Shown: positions 1-8,489, numbered from the stretch's first letter. The stretch is 34,927 nt of DNA from Chitinophaga pinensis (GCA_945870835.1 CAMBTV010000004.1:1-34927), one strand, 5' to 3'. Program-made: numbers and translations. The notes: generated from the letters alone by a model not told the origin.

Positions 1-82
1 ATTATCAAAAATGGAGTCCAGCAACCATTCAAACGGGGCGTCATTCTGAAAAGCCATATGAGTAGGAGTAAAAATTAAAAAA

Positions 83-826
83 ATGAAAAAACAATTAATT
101 TTTGTCGCATTGATTTTGATAAGCTTTGCGCCATTCGCTCAACAAAAAACTAGTACCGTGAATGCCGGTTTTTGGAAAGTTAAAATGGGGCAAGCTCCCT
201 CTTTTGTTGATGCTTCCGAAACATTTATAACTAAATTTTTTCCGGTAAAAGATGGCAAACCTCAAATATATGGATACAATATTTCCGGAGGGAAACACAA
301 CGGAGAATATTTGTTTATGAATAATGTGGGTAAAAGTTTTACTGATAGAGATGTTGTGACACCTGCTACTATAGATAATATAAGATGGAGTGATAATTGG
401 AACTTAACTGTTGCACCCCATGTTGAAAGTACAACCAATGATATTTTAGTCTATAGACCTGAAATGTCCAACCTCGGAGTAGACGAAAAGTCAGAAAAAT
501 TTGTGAACACAGAATGGACGGTTAAAGATGGTGGTTCCAAAGGGTTTACTGATGTTTTGAAAAAAATGGCAAAAGTTTGGGATAAATTAGGAAGAAAATT
601 TGGGGTTTGGTCAACATTTACGGGGGAAACTAGATATTATGTGGTTAGATATCTGCCTAATGGATGGAAAGATTTAGATGATACAAAAAATTCAGATTTT
701 GCTACTGCTTGGGAAGAAATATATGGTAAAGGTTCTTGGGATAAAGACTCTTTAATTTTTGCTAATTCGTGGTCTAGAACCGATAGATTTATGATGACTT
801 TAAATAAAAGATTAACCAGTAAGTAA
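83..826 (+). CDS. Secreted protein of unknown function
   Basis: A 247-aa protein with a Sec signal peptide at about residues 1-19 (MKK, hydrophobic stretch, then ...FAPFAQQ), so it is probably periplasmic or exported. Two stretches look loosely alike: residues ~30-90 (GFWKVKMG ... YLFMNNVG) and ~145-200 (EWTVKDGG ... YYVVRYLPNGW). Each has an opening beta strand, a helical part and an aromatic strand, so a duplicated small alpha/beta module is possible, but I do not recognise the family. It is the first of four exported proteins in one direction, 21 bp ahead of the next gene, so co-transcription is likely. The 82 bases upstream stay open in more than one frame and could hold the end of a previous gene. 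Function unknown. Confidence 0.85.
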   Translation: MKKQLIFVALILISFAPFAQQKTSTVNAGFWKVKMGQAPSFVDASETFITKFFPVKDGKPQIYGYNISGGKHNGEYLFMNNVGKSFTDRDVVTPATIDNIRWSDNWNLTVAPHVESTTNDILVYRPEMSNLGVDEKSEKFVNTEWTVKDGGSKGFTDVLKKMAKVWDKLGRKFGVWSTFTGETRYYVVRYLPNGWKDLDDTKNSDFATAWEEIYGKGSWDKDSLIFANSWSRTDRFMMTLNKRLTSK

Positions 827-847
827 TACTACTATAAAAATAAAAAA

Positions 848-1363
848 ATGAAAAAACTATTATTATGTTTTCTTGTATCAGCATCATTGATTGCTTGTAC
901 AAACCAAGAAACAAAAACCGAAGCAAAAATTGAAACAACAGGCTCAGTAACAACAACTGGACCGGATGTAGATTTAATGAAAAAAAGTTTCACCTATTTT
1001 GCAAATGCAGACTGGACTAATCTTGCTTTATGCTATGCAGATTCTGCAAAAGCATTTCATAATGTTTGGCCATCGAAATCTGACACGACAGTCGGGGTGA
1101 ATGTTCAAAATATTATTGAAGGGTTTAAAAAGCAAAGAGAATTAATTGATGGCAATATTATTTTGGGAAGGTCAATCTATGAAGTTGTAACAATGCCTGA
1201 TGGTAACAAGTATGGTCATAATTGGCTAGAAATGTCTTGGACATCTAAAAAAGGAGTTAATGGAAAAATGGTAATATTTAGTTCATTCGGGTTTAATAAA
1301 GATGGTAAACTTACCTTCCATTGGCCTATTTATGATACCAAGGATGTAGTAAATCTTAAGTAA
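848..1363 (+). CDS. NTF2/SnoaL-like lipoprotein
   Basis: A 171-aa lipoprotein. The lipobox LIAC places the lipidated cysteine at residue 17, followed by a flexible Thr/Glu-rich linker to about residue 40. The rest (residues ~42-170) has the layout of an NTF2-like (SnoaL) cone fold: an opening helix (LMKKSFTYFANADWTNLALCYADSAKAFHN), a middle with VGVNVQNIIEGFKKQRELID, and Trp/His-rich closing strands (HNWLEMSWTSKKG, LTFHWPIYDTKD). Such domains bind small hydrophobic ligands or act as cyclases or isomerases; here no catalytic residue can be assigned. It lies 21 bp after the previous secreted protein and shares fold and export route with the next two genes. Fold call moderate, substrate unknown. 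Confidence 0.85.
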   Translation: MKKLLLCFLVSASLIACTNQETKTEAKIETTGSVTTTGPDVDLMKKSFTYFANADWTNLALCYADSAKAFHNVWPSKSDTTVGVNVQNIIEGFKKQRELIDGNIILGRSIYEVVTMPDGNKYGHNWLEMSWTSKKGVNGKMVIFSSFGFNKDGKLTFHWPIYDTKDVVNLK

Positions 1364-1445
1364 TTACTTCTTGATATCTCGTTCACTCCTCAGACTCTTA
1401 TTTAATCATTGAAATGGACTACACTCTATTTCTAAATCAACTAAC

Positions 1446-1970
1446 ATGAAAAAAATTACATTATTTCTAATTACTACATTATCATTATTTGCCTGCACTC
1501 AAAAACAAAACGAAACTACATCCAGTGCAGATGATGCAGCAATGGCTGATTTTAAAGAAAACTCAAAAATTATATTAGCTGGTTTTGAGGCATTTACTAA
1601 AAACGACACCATTACTTTCAAAGACAATATGTCAGATACAGCTAAAATAAATGGCGCGGCATATGGTGGGGAAGCTATAGTTGGTAAAGCAGCATATACG
1701 CAAAGGCTTACTGATTTACACAAAATATTTACCAATATAAAAGCCAACGACATTAAACTTTTACCTGGGGTAGATACGCTTACTTTTAAACCAGATGGAG
1801 GTGTGAGAGCTTATGTAAGAATGACAGATGATGCTATCGCCAATGGAGCTAAAATTGAACACAAATTTTATGGTGTATATCAATTTAATAAAGATCATAA
1901 AATAACCAATGTCGATGAATATATGGATATAACTGGGGCAATAAAAGCTGCTACTGAACCAAAAAAATAA
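1446..1970 (+). CDS. NTF2/SnoaL-like lipoprotein
   Basis: A 174-aa lipoprotein with the lipobox LFAC and lipidated Cys17. The mature part starts with an Asp/Ala-rich linker, then an NTF2-like domain: helix with FKENSKIILAGFEAFTKND, the segment IVGKAAYTQRLTDLHKIFTNI, and strands with FYGVYQFNKDHKITNVDEYMD near the C terminus. The leader is very similar to the neighbouring lipoprotein at 848, and the fold is the same, so the two are probably distant paralogues or at least a functional group. It sits 82 bp after that gene with no terminator between. A ligand-binding or enzyme-like role at the inner face of the outer membrane is possible; nothing in the sequence fixes the substrate. Confidence 0.85.
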   Translation: MKKITLFLITTLSLFACTQKQNETTSSADDAAMADFKENSKIILAGFEAFTKNDTITFKDNMSDTAKINGAAYGGEAIVGKAAYTQRLTDLHKIFTNIKANDIKLLPGVDTLTFKPDGGVRAYVRMTDDAIANGAKIEHKFYGVYQFNKDHKITNVDEYMDITGAIKAATEPKK

Positions 1971-2071
1971 TTAAATATTGAATAAATTTTAAGTCAATTG
2001 TTTGACAAAATTTTTTTATAGAATTAACTAATAAAGGAAATCTACTAAATCAATTTGTTAACTCAAAAAAA

Positions 2072-3023
2072 ATGAAAATGAAAAAAAATTCTATAATTCT
2101 ACTAGTATTTCTGATGTTGATAAATTCAGCAATAGCTCAAACCAATAAGAATGGAATCATTTATGACAAACACCCAGCAATCAATATTGCCGAAGAGTTT
2201 TTGCAAGCTTATGTTACCAATAATGTTGTAGTATTAAAAAAACTTGCAGATACAGGTTTTAAAGCTTACAATAACTTGATTAACACCTGGATTAATAAGG
2301 GGTGAAGATATTGACGGTTTAATTAAAGACTCAAAATGGTTAAGTACGAATATGATCAGTTTTTCTATCAAAAGAAGAGGTACATCCTATCCAGATGCTT
2401 TTGAATATAAGGATGGGGCAGGCTTGAGGGTACAAACTTTTGATATTTTTTATTGGATATCAAAAAATACCGGCTTTAAAGTAGAAACACCTTATGACTG
2501 TGAATTTATATTCAATAAAGAAGGAACTAAAATTAGAAGATTGAGAATTAATATGAGTACAGCAGAATGGCAAAAAGCAAGTGATATGGAAGGAACTACA
2601 GCCAAAAATAGTTCAGTGGAAAACGGGACCATTTATAAAGACCATGCTAATATTATAAAAGTAAGAAAATTGATGACTTTCTTTGAATTAGGAAAAACAG
2701 ATGAACATATTGCTTTATATGATAAAAAAGCAATAATTAATGATGTGAATTTTCCAGTCGGTTTAACATTAGAAGAATTTAAAAAAAATTCAGCTGGTCT
2801 ATTAGAAAAATTCCAAGTACTTGGAGTGGATGAAATTGGATATCCAGATTTATTAGCTTACAGCGGTTCAGATCAAGTTGTTCTTTCATGGTGGGTAGTT
2901 CGCTTAAAAAATAAAGCAACAAATGCTACAATCAAAGTGCCCGTTCATTATCAACATGAATTTGGAGCTGATGGTTTAATAACAAAAGCAACTGCTTATT
3001 ATAATTTAGGGTTATTGAAATAA
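2072..3023 (+). pseudogene. Secreted tandem NTF2-like protein, split by a +1 frameshift
   Basis: Two open frames together make one protein. The first (2072-2305) has a Sec signal peptide (MKMKKNSIILLVFLMLINSA, ending ...IAQ) and the start of an NTF2-like domain; it stops at TGA 2303-2305 right after ...NTWINKG. The second frame is open from 2280 to 3023 and reads on as GEDIDGLIKDSKWLS and then into ISFSIKRRG. Removing one G from the GGGG run at 2299-2302 fuses them as ...NKGEDIDG..., giving about 316 aa with two NTF2-like domains (about 35-165 and 185-315). An ATG at 2352 could start the second part alone, but it would have no signal peptide. This may be a real broken gene, a phase-variable homopolymer or a sequencing indel. 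The gene ends 57 bp before a strong terminator. Confidence 0.75.
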
Positions 3024-3080
3024 TAAAATTATTTATTGTAGCTTCAGATCAATAGAAAGTTATAAAATATTAAAAAATAC

Positions 3081-3117
3081 AACAGAGACCTCTAGCAATA
3101 GGGGTCTCTGTTATTTC
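3081..3117 (+). terminator. Rho-independent terminator
   Basis: The arm AACAGAGACC (3081-3090) pairs perfectly with GGTCTCTGTT (3103-3112) around a 12-nt loop, followed by ATTTCT. It closes the run of four secreted-protein genes. Confidence 0.8.
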
Positions 3118-3323
3118 TAACTGGTGTGTAATGACAATTACAAAATACTGTAAAGGATGGAAATCCACGCATAATGACCCTCTTGCATCAAGGTATATAT
3201 TCATGAGGGTTAAAACTTTTTTTATTTTCAAGCACGAACTTGTAGGAAATAATGATGAAGTAGGAATGCAATCTCAATATAAAAATGCCCATCAAAATAA
3301 AGACATAGATTTTTTGCAATATA

Positions 3324-3354
3324 TTTGATTATATAAGTTTTAAGAATATTGTTG
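3324..3354 (+). promoter_or_regulatory. Bacteroidota-type promoter of the two-component operon
   Basis: TTTG at 3324-3327, a 19-nt spacer and TATTGTTG at 3347-3354 fit the phylum's -33/-7 promoter (TTTG-N19-TAnnTTTG) with one change in the -7 box. The expected start near 3360 would give a leader of about 30 nt before the response regulator ATG at 3390. A second exact -7-like box, TATATTTG, overlaps at 3320-3327 but has no -33 partner. Confidence 0.5.
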
Positions 3355-3389
3355 CACAACTTAAAAATAACTTCAACAGCTTCAAATCA

Positions 3390-4088
3390 ATGAATATTAT
3401 CTCCATACTACTGATAGAGGATGAGCCAGATGTAGTAAATTTTGTTAAGAAGGGGTTAGGGGAAGAATCTTTCGAGGTGTCGGTTGCACTAAATGGTGTT
3501 GATGGTCTTGAAATGGCCTTAAACAATCAATATGATATAGTATTACTAGACATAATGATTCCTGAAAAAAATGGCATAGAGGTATGTAAAGAAATTAGAG
3601 GGCAGGGAATTCAAACACCGATACTTTTTTTAACTGCATTAAATACTCCAGATAATATAGCCCTCGGGTTAAATTCGGGAGCAGACGATTACCTAGTTAA
3701 GCCTTTTAAGTTCAACGAGCTGATTGCGCGTATAAAGGCTATTTTACGGAGAGTAAATATAAAAAAAACAGGAGCTCAAGAGCCTAACGCAAAATATGTT
3801 ATTTCCAATTTGTTATTTGATGATGATGCAAAAAAGGTTAGCCGAAATGGCAAAGAAATTTCACTTACGGTTACTGAATATCGATTGTTATTTACACTGA
3901 TCAAAAACAAAGGCAAAGTATTGTCAAGAATTGATTTGTTAGAAAATGCTTGGGATATTAGTTTCAATTTAGGGACCAATGTGGTGGATGTTTATATAAA
4001 TTATCTTCGAAAAAAAATAGATGCAGATTTTGAACCAAAATTAATACATACAGTAGTTGGTATGGGTTATATACTAAAAGAAGCATGA
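3390..4088 (+). CDS. OmpR-family response regulator
   Basis: A 232-aa DNA-binding response regulator. The receiver domain (residues 1-~118) keeps the acidic pair E10/D11, the phospho-acceptor D54 (LLDIMIP), the switch threonine T82 (FLTALN) and K104 (VKPFKF). A winged-helix Trans_reg_C domain follows (~135-230), with the typical GKVLSRIDLLENAWD, TNVVDVYINYLRKKID and HTVVGMGYIL segments. Its stop overlaps the start of the kinase gene by 4 bases (ATGA), so the two are translationally coupled and very probably partners. Target genes cannot be read from the sequence, but the Usp/SulP unit just downstream has a similar promoter box and is a candidate. Confidence 0.95.
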   Translation: MNIISILLIEDEPDVVNFVKKGLGEESFEVSVALNGVDGLEMALNNQYDIVLLDIMIPEKNGIEVCKEIRGQGIQTPILFLTALNTPDNIALGLNSGADDYLVKPFKFNELIARIKAILRRVNIKKTGAQEPNAKYVISNLLFDDDAKKVSRNGKEISLTVTEYRLLFTLIKNKGKVLSRIDLLENAWDISFNLGTNVVDVYINYLRKKIDADFEPKLIHTVVGMGYILKEA

Positions 4089-5455
4089 GAAGTATTCGTA
4101 AAATTTCGATTCAGTTAATAATTTCAATCAGCCTGATCTTGATTTTTTTGGGATCAAGCGTTTATTACTATCTATCAAATTATTCCTATGCAGATTTTTA
4201 TAAGCGACTGGAGGCAAGGGTTAGTGTTGCAGAAAAATACCATTTTGAAAGCAATCAGAAAGATGCTCAAGTTTTAAAAAATATAAGAGATGAGCATCTC
4301 GAATTATTGAGCGACGAAAAGGAGTACGTATTGTATTGCCCCAACGTAAACTCTTTAAAACAATTAGCAGATACAAATTCGCTTCCCATTAATTTCCTCA
4401 ACTTAGTTAATAGTCAACAGTTTGCCAATTTTCAAAAAGATGATATTTTTTATCATGGAATAAAAAGAGAAACCCCGAAAGGTTTTTATTTCATTATTGT
4501 TTCTGCAAAAAACTACTATAACACCCACCATTTAATTTTATTAAAAAAAGTGTTATTTGCAGGTGGGTTTATTTCAATTTTAATTATCATTTATTTTACT
4601 TATTTATTTTCCAATAATTTTTTTGAGCCCATCAATAAAATAATTACCAAAGTAAATAGTATAAGCACTAATAATATACATTCGCGACTCGATGAAAATA
4701 AAAATACAGTTGAAATTAACAGGCTTACCACCACATTCAATAATCTTTTGAATAGGATAGAAATAGCCATAGAAACTAACAAAAACTTTATCAGCAATGC
4801 TTCGCACGAATTTGGTACACCACTTACTGCTATTATAGGTGAGGCTGACGTGGCTTTATTAAAAGACAGAACTCAGGATGAGTATAAGGAAACCTTACAA
4901 AAGATACTTACACAATCAGAAAGGCTCAATAAAATAAGCCAGTCATTGCTTTCTTTAGCACAAATAGGGTACAAGGACAATAAATTAAATTATGAAATTA
5001 TAAGAACTGATGAGCTGGTGATGCAGGCAAATGAGATTATGAATCAGCTTATTCCTAAGAATAACATAAAAATAGACTTTGACCTGTTGCCTGAAAACCC
5101 CAAAAAATTAAAGATATTAGGGAATAAAGAATTAATCCTATTAGCCATTACAAATATTCTAACCAATGCCTGCAAATATTCGAGCAATAAACCGGTAGTT
5201 GTAAGTTTGGCCTCCACAAACAATGAAATAGTAATGGTTTTCAAAGACCAAGGCATAGGTATTCCTGAGTCCGAATTACCATTTATATTTGAACCTTTTT
5301 ATCGGGCAAGCAACACTGCCGCATATGATGGCTATGGGATTGGTTTGCCCTTAACACAAAACATCATTAAAATTCACAAAGGTGAGCTCATCATCAGTTC
5401 TGTGCTTCATAAAGGAGTTACAATACAAGTAAAACTACCTGTCGCTACATTGTAA
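4085..5455 (+). CDS. Membrane sensor histidine kinase
   Basis: A 456-aa kinase with a transmembrane helix at ~9-30, an extracytoplasmic sensor region of ~120 residues, a second helix at ~157-176 and a HAMP-like linker (~178-232). The HisKA dimerisation domain carries the phospho-acceptor H241 in SHEFGTPLTAI; most relatives have Arg, Lys or Asn where this one has Gly (HEFGTPL). The HATPase domain shows an N box (NILTNACKYS, N357 and N361), the G1 box DQGIGIP (388-394), an F box (FIFEPFYRA) and the G2 box GYGIGL (416-421), so it should be catalytically intact. It starts inside the stop of the response regulator gene. The sensor domain is short and matches no family I know, so the signal is unknown. 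Confidence 0.95.
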   Translation: MRSIRKISIQLIISISLILIFLGSSVYYYLSNYSYADFYKRLEARVSVAEKYHFESNQKDAQVLKNIRDEHLELLSDEKEYVLYCPNVNSLKQLADTNSLPINFLNLVNSQQFANFQKDDIFYHGIKRETPKGFYFIIVSAKNYYNTHHLILLKKVLFAGGFISILIIIYFTYLFSNNFFEPINKIITKVNSISTNNIHSRLDENKNTVEINRLTTTFNNLLNRIEIAIETNKNFISNASHEFGTPLTAIIGEADVALLKDRTQDEYKETLQKILTQSERLNKISQSLLSLAQIGYKDNKLNYEIIRTDELVMQANEIMNQLIPKNNIKIDFDLLPENPKKLKILGNKELILLAITNILTNACKYSSNKPVVVSLASTNNEIVMVFKDQGIGIPESELPFIFEPFYRASNTAAYDGYGIGLPLTQNIIKIHKGELIISSVLHKGVTIQVKLPVATL

Positions 5456-5622
5456 GACCCTACAATTTTCGGCCTATTTCAGCTGGAGCTGTTAAAAACT
5501 ACGACCGCGGTTTCGCTGGCCATACTCCCTTATGCACCTGAGACTATAGCAATCTTCAATAGTATTGAATGTGAAAACATTCCCAATTAAGAAATTCTAA
5601 TCAAATTCTAATCTCAATCTTA

Positions 5623-5652
5623 ATTGGCTCTAATATCGTCATCCTAATGTTG
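5623..5652 (+). promoter_or_regulatory. Probable promoter of the Usp-SulP operon
   Basis: ATTG at 5623-5626, an 18-nt spacer and TAATGTTG at 5645-5652 resemble the Bacteroidota -33/-7 pair. The -7 box is like the one before the response regulator gene (TATTGTTGCA there, TAATGTTGCA here). The ATG at 5677 is 24 nt downstream. The rest of the 221-bp gap after the kinase gene shows no gene. Confidence 0.4.
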
Positions 5653-5676
5653 CAATATTAATCAATTGCCAAACGC

Positions 5677-6153
5677 ATGGTAAATAAAATACTAATTCCA
5701 ATTGACTTTAGAGTAGAGTCTTTGAATACGCTAAAATATTGTCTCGAAGAAAGAAAGCAAGAAAAATCGAGTGTCCTTTTAATGTATTCTGCGTATAGCA
5801 GCGATTCAATAACTGAACTACTATTTTATAAACCTGCCAAAATAATTGAAGCATTGGTAAGCTCCAATTTTAATGACGCTATAAATATTATTAAAAATAC
5901 ATACGAATCTAGTCTTCATTCCTTTGGAATTGAACTATTTCATGGATTGAATAGAAATGCTTTTTTAAATTTTTATGAAGCAAATGAAATTGACCTCGTC
6001 TATTTACCTAAAGACTATTGTTTGAAACCGTATAAAAATGGTTTTGATCCAATTCCCTTAATAAAAAAATCGAAAGTGCAATTTAAAGAAGTAGCATGGA
6101 CAAGAGACCATGATGCAACGAACAAAGACGAATTAAATCAATTATTTAAATAA
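5677..6153 (+). CDS. UspA-like small cytoplasmic protein
   Basis: A 158-aa protein with no signal peptide or membrane segment. The opening MVNKILIPIDFRVESLNTLKYCLEE matches the first strand and helix of the universal stress protein fold (KILIPTDFS...A...A), and NEIDLVYLPKDY sits where Usp proteins have the strand before the nucleotide loop. The canonical Gly-rich ATP loop (G-x2-G-x9-G-S/T) is not visible, so it may be a non-ATP-binding Usp. It is 6 bp ahead of the SulP transporter gene. Usp or STAS modules are often linked to transporters as regulators, and since this SulP lacks its own STAS domain this protein could be its cytoplasmic partner (inference). Confidence 0.8.
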   Translation: MVNKILIPIDFRVESLNTLKYCLEERKQEKSSVLLMYSAYSSDSITELLFYKPAKIIEALVSSNFNDAINIIKNTYESSLHSFGIELFHGLNRNAFLNFYEANEIDLVYLPKDYCLKPYKNGFDPIPLIKKSKVQFKEVAWTRDHDATNKDELNQLFK

Positions 6154-6159
6154 AAGAAA

Positions 6160-7545
6160 ATGAGCGAAGTAAAATTTCCAACCACCCCATTGGGTCGAAT
6201 AAAATTATTTTTTACCTTTTTCGATTCTCGATGGGAAGACTTAACAAAAGAAAATTGGCTGAAGACAATCTATAAAGATTTCAGTGCCGGTTTAATAGTG
6301 GCTATGACAGCGATTCCTATGGCAATGGGCTTTGCAATGGCTATGGGTATGCGACCAGAACATGGTATTATTGCAGGTGCTTTGGCTTGCGTAATAGGTA
6401 GAACTTTTGGAGGTTCAAAATATCAGGTTTATGGACCTACTGCTGCTTTTATTCCGGTTATTGCTTCTCTGATATCAAAGTATAGCAATCCAGCAAATGG
6501 TGGAACTTTTGAACAAGCGCACGGTTTTCTTGTATTGGTATCTATTATTTCAGGAATTGTTCTAATAATAATGGGTATTTATGGTGTGGGCAAATACGCC
6601 AAACTTGTCCCCAATTCAATTATTGTAGGCTTTACTGTGGGTATTGCCGTGGCTATTGCTGCTACTAATTTTAAAGATATTTTGGGGTTAGATAGTTTTA
6701 AAGCATTGCTTGGCGATAGCTCTAGAAACCTAACCGAGAAAATTAAATATATGTCCGAACACCTTCATTTAATTAATGGGTGGTCAATATTGTTAGGGTT
6801 AATAACTTTTATTTTAGCAAAATATTTATTGAAAATATCTATTTATATACCCGGACCAGTAATTGCCATGAGCACTGCTACATTATTAGCAGCTATTTTG
6901 TTGGGCGACAAAAATATAATATTGGTTCGTGATTTGTATGGCTCAATTCCAAACAACTTTTTCAATTTGCAATTGCCTTTTTTGCCTGCTATGAACGGAA
7001 GCGTGATGATTGACATTGTATATTTTGTGGTTGGTATTGTATTTGTTTCGGGCGTAGAAAGTGTTTTGTGTTCTTCGATGGCAGATCGATTGGCTAAAAA
7101 TGATCGAACGCCATTTAACCCAGACAAAGAATTTTTTGGTCAAGGTTTGGTTCAGATCATTACACCATTGGTACAAGGTTTTCCTTGTACAGGTGCTTTA
7201 GCAAGAACAGCAACTAGTATAAAAGCTGGAGCTACGACTCCTTTGGCGGGTTACTTTAAAGCAGTTTTAAAATTAACAATGGCATTTTTTTTAGCTCAAT
7301 ATTTAGAGTTAATTCCAATGGCTTGTATTGGTGGTATTTTGGTTTGGGTTGCCAGTAATATGATCAAGCCATCTGAAATTAAAGAAATCAAACATGCAGG
7401 CAAATTTGAATTTTCGATGATGATTTTCACTGCAGTAATGGTACCAATGACGGACTTTTTGACTGGAGTACTTTCTGCATTGGTTATTTATTTTATTGTA
7501 AAATATGCTTTCAAAAAAATGGGAAAAACGAAAGCCGCCGGATAA
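6160..7545 (+). CDS. SulP-family anion transporter without STAS domain
   Basis: A 461-aa polytopic membrane protein of the SulP (SLC26) family. The family signature region is clear (YQVYGPTAAFIPVIA near residues 88-100), as are the transport-core helices with FSAGLIVAMTAIPMAMGFAMA and PNSIIVGFTVGIAVAI, and the late conserved segment QGFPCTGALARTATSIKAG. The protein ends at GKTKAAG just after the last membrane helix, so the ~100-residue cytoplasmic STAS domain found in most SulP proteins (usual length ~550 aa) is missing. The downstream DNA codes no STAS domain either. Likely substrates for the family are sulfate, bicarbonate or other small anions; the sequence does not decide. It forms an operon with the Usp-like gene and ends ahead of a hairpin terminator. 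Confidence 0.93.
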   Translation: MSEVKFPTTPLGRIKLFFTFFDSRWEDLTKENWLKTIYKDFSAGLIVAMTAIPMAMGFAMAMGMRPEHGIIAGALACVIGRTFGGSKYQVYGPTAAFIPVIASLISKYSNPANGGTFEQAHGFLVLVSIISGIVLIIMGIYGVGKYAKLVPNSIIVGFTVGIAVAIAATNFKDILGLDSFKALLGDSSRNLTEKIKYMSEHLHLINGWSILLGLITFILAKYLLKISIYIPGPVIAMSTATLLAAILLGDKNIILVRDLYGSIPNNFFNLQLPFLPAMNGSVMIDIVYFVVGIVFVSGVESVLCSSMADRLAKNDRTPFNPDKEFFGQGLVQIITPLVQGFPCTGALARTATSIKAGATTPLAGYFKAVLKLTMAFFLAQYLELIPMACIGGILVWVASNMIKPSEIKEIKHAGKFEFSMMIFTAVMVPMTDFLTGVLSALVIYFIVKYAFKKMGKTKAAG

Positions 7546-7553
7546 CAAGTTAT

Positions 7554-7627
7554 TATAGTTGCTTCTTCCGAGAAAAGTGGGTGTAGCGCTTTACAAGCCA
7601 TCCGTCAGCTGACGAATGGCTTTTTTA
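7554..7627 (+). terminator. Terminator hairpin after SulP, member of a dispersed element family (copy 1)
   Basis: The arms AAGCCATCCGTCAG and CTGACGAATGGCTT (7595-7622) form a near-perfect hairpin with one mismatch, followed by a T run (7621-7626), so it can end SulP transcription. About 40 nt before it is a block starting TATAGTTGC (7554) and continuing TTCTTCCGAGAAAAGTGGG. That block resembles the sequence before the hairpins at 8781 and 15977. The hairpin itself is 25/28 identical to the one at 15.98 kb. It could also serve the convergent higA gene. Confidence 0.65.
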
Positions 7628-7655
7628 TTGCCTATTAGTTATTTATATATTGCCA

Positions 7656-8012
7656 CTAGGACAAAAGCACTTCTGCTGGAATATTTAACTCTTGATGAAA
7701 CAACTTGGCTAACTCAAGTGTTAGTGGTTTCTTTTTATTTAATAAGGAGGATACATAACCTTTGCTACCCACCTTGCCTACAAGGTCTTTGTTTTTTAAT
7801 CCTAATTCATCCATTTTTACTTTGATAGCATCAATAGGATCGGGTAATGGAATGGGGTAGTTAGCATCCTCATATTGTTTAATCAATAAAAGGGCTACTT
7901 GTAGCTTTTCGCCTTGAGGTGTATTCGCTTTTACTTTTTTATCAAATTGATCATCAACCCATTCAAGGTATCGTTGATATTGCTTTTTATTCTTAATTAT
8001 TATTAATTCCAT
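7656..8012 (-). CDS. higA: HigA-type antitoxin
   Basis: A 118-aa antitoxin of a type II system. The C-terminal half (~60-118) is an XRE-type helix-turn-helix: VKMDELGLKNKDLVGKVGSKGYVSSLLNKKKPLTLELAKLFHQELNIP, a form seen in HigA proteins of Bacteroidota that follow HigB. The N-terminal part (QYQRYLEWVDDQFDKKVKANTPQGEKLQVALLLIKQYED) is the usual helical region of this subgroup. It begins 5 bp after the toxin gene, giving the toxin-first order typical of higBA. It should neutralise HigB and bind the operon's own operator. It ends convergently with the SulP gene. Confidence 0.93.
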   Translation of the reverse strand: MELIIIKNKKQYQRYLEWVDDQFDKKVKANTPQGEKLQVALLLIKQYEDANYPIPLPDPIDAIKVKMDELGLKNKDLVGKVGSKGYVSSLLNKKKPLTLELAKLFHQELNIPAEVLLS

Positions 8013-8017
8013 AAAAT

Positions 8018-8326
8018 TTACTTTTTATTTTGTACAGTCGTTACATCTATTTTATCATATTCACTATGTGTTCCAAACCATTTAATCTGTATCGTTTTAA
8101 ATTCAAAAATTAGTCTTACTACTAATCTAAATTTATTGCCCTTAATATTAAATACTACCCTTTCATCACCCACTAAACTCACATTTCCGTATACCTTTTT
8201 AAGTGCATTAAAACTTTTAAAATCTGATATTACCAATTCATGATACCACTCAAATAAGGCCGTCTTGGCCGTAGGGTACTTTTTGGAATATTCCAATAGC
8301 GCTCTTCGGGTGATAATATTAAACAT
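8018..8326 (-). CDS. higB: HigB-type mRNA interferase toxin
   Basis: A 102-aa toxin of the HigB family (RelE-like RNase fold, PF09907 type). Recognisable motifs are the N-terminal MFNIITRRALLEYSKKYP with ALFEWYHELV, the central ERVVFNIKGNKFRLVVRLIF and the C-terminal IQIKWFGTHSEYDKID, all characteristic of the family. HigB proteins cleave mRNA in translating ribosomes. Length is normal for the family and no key segment is missing, so it is probably active. It lies directly upstream of higA on the minus strand. Upstream of its ATG, in minus-strand sense, there is AAACTTTTGCCTTTG, where the promoter and HigA operator would be expected. Confidence 0.94.
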   Translation of the reverse strand: MFNIITRRALLEYSKKYPTAKTALFEWYHELVISDFKSFNALKKVYGNVSLVGDERVVFNIKGNKFRLVVRLIFEFKTIQIKWFGTHSEYDKIDVTTVQNKK

Positions 8327-8489
8327 AATACAAAGGCAAAAGTTTAATATAAGAAAACTATTTAAATAGTAATTATTTTTAAAATATCGAAATATTGGCT
8401 TATGGTCAGTTAAGATATTTTATCAAATACTTAAATAAAATCTCAACAATCAAGTTGGATATGAGTTTACTAGCTTAAGCAGCTTTGAT

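Noticed and set aside
3131-3328. 65-aa open frame after the first terminator
   Set aside because: No recognisable domain, no signal peptide, low-complexity composition, and it overlaps the promoter region of the response regulator gene. Treated as non-coding.
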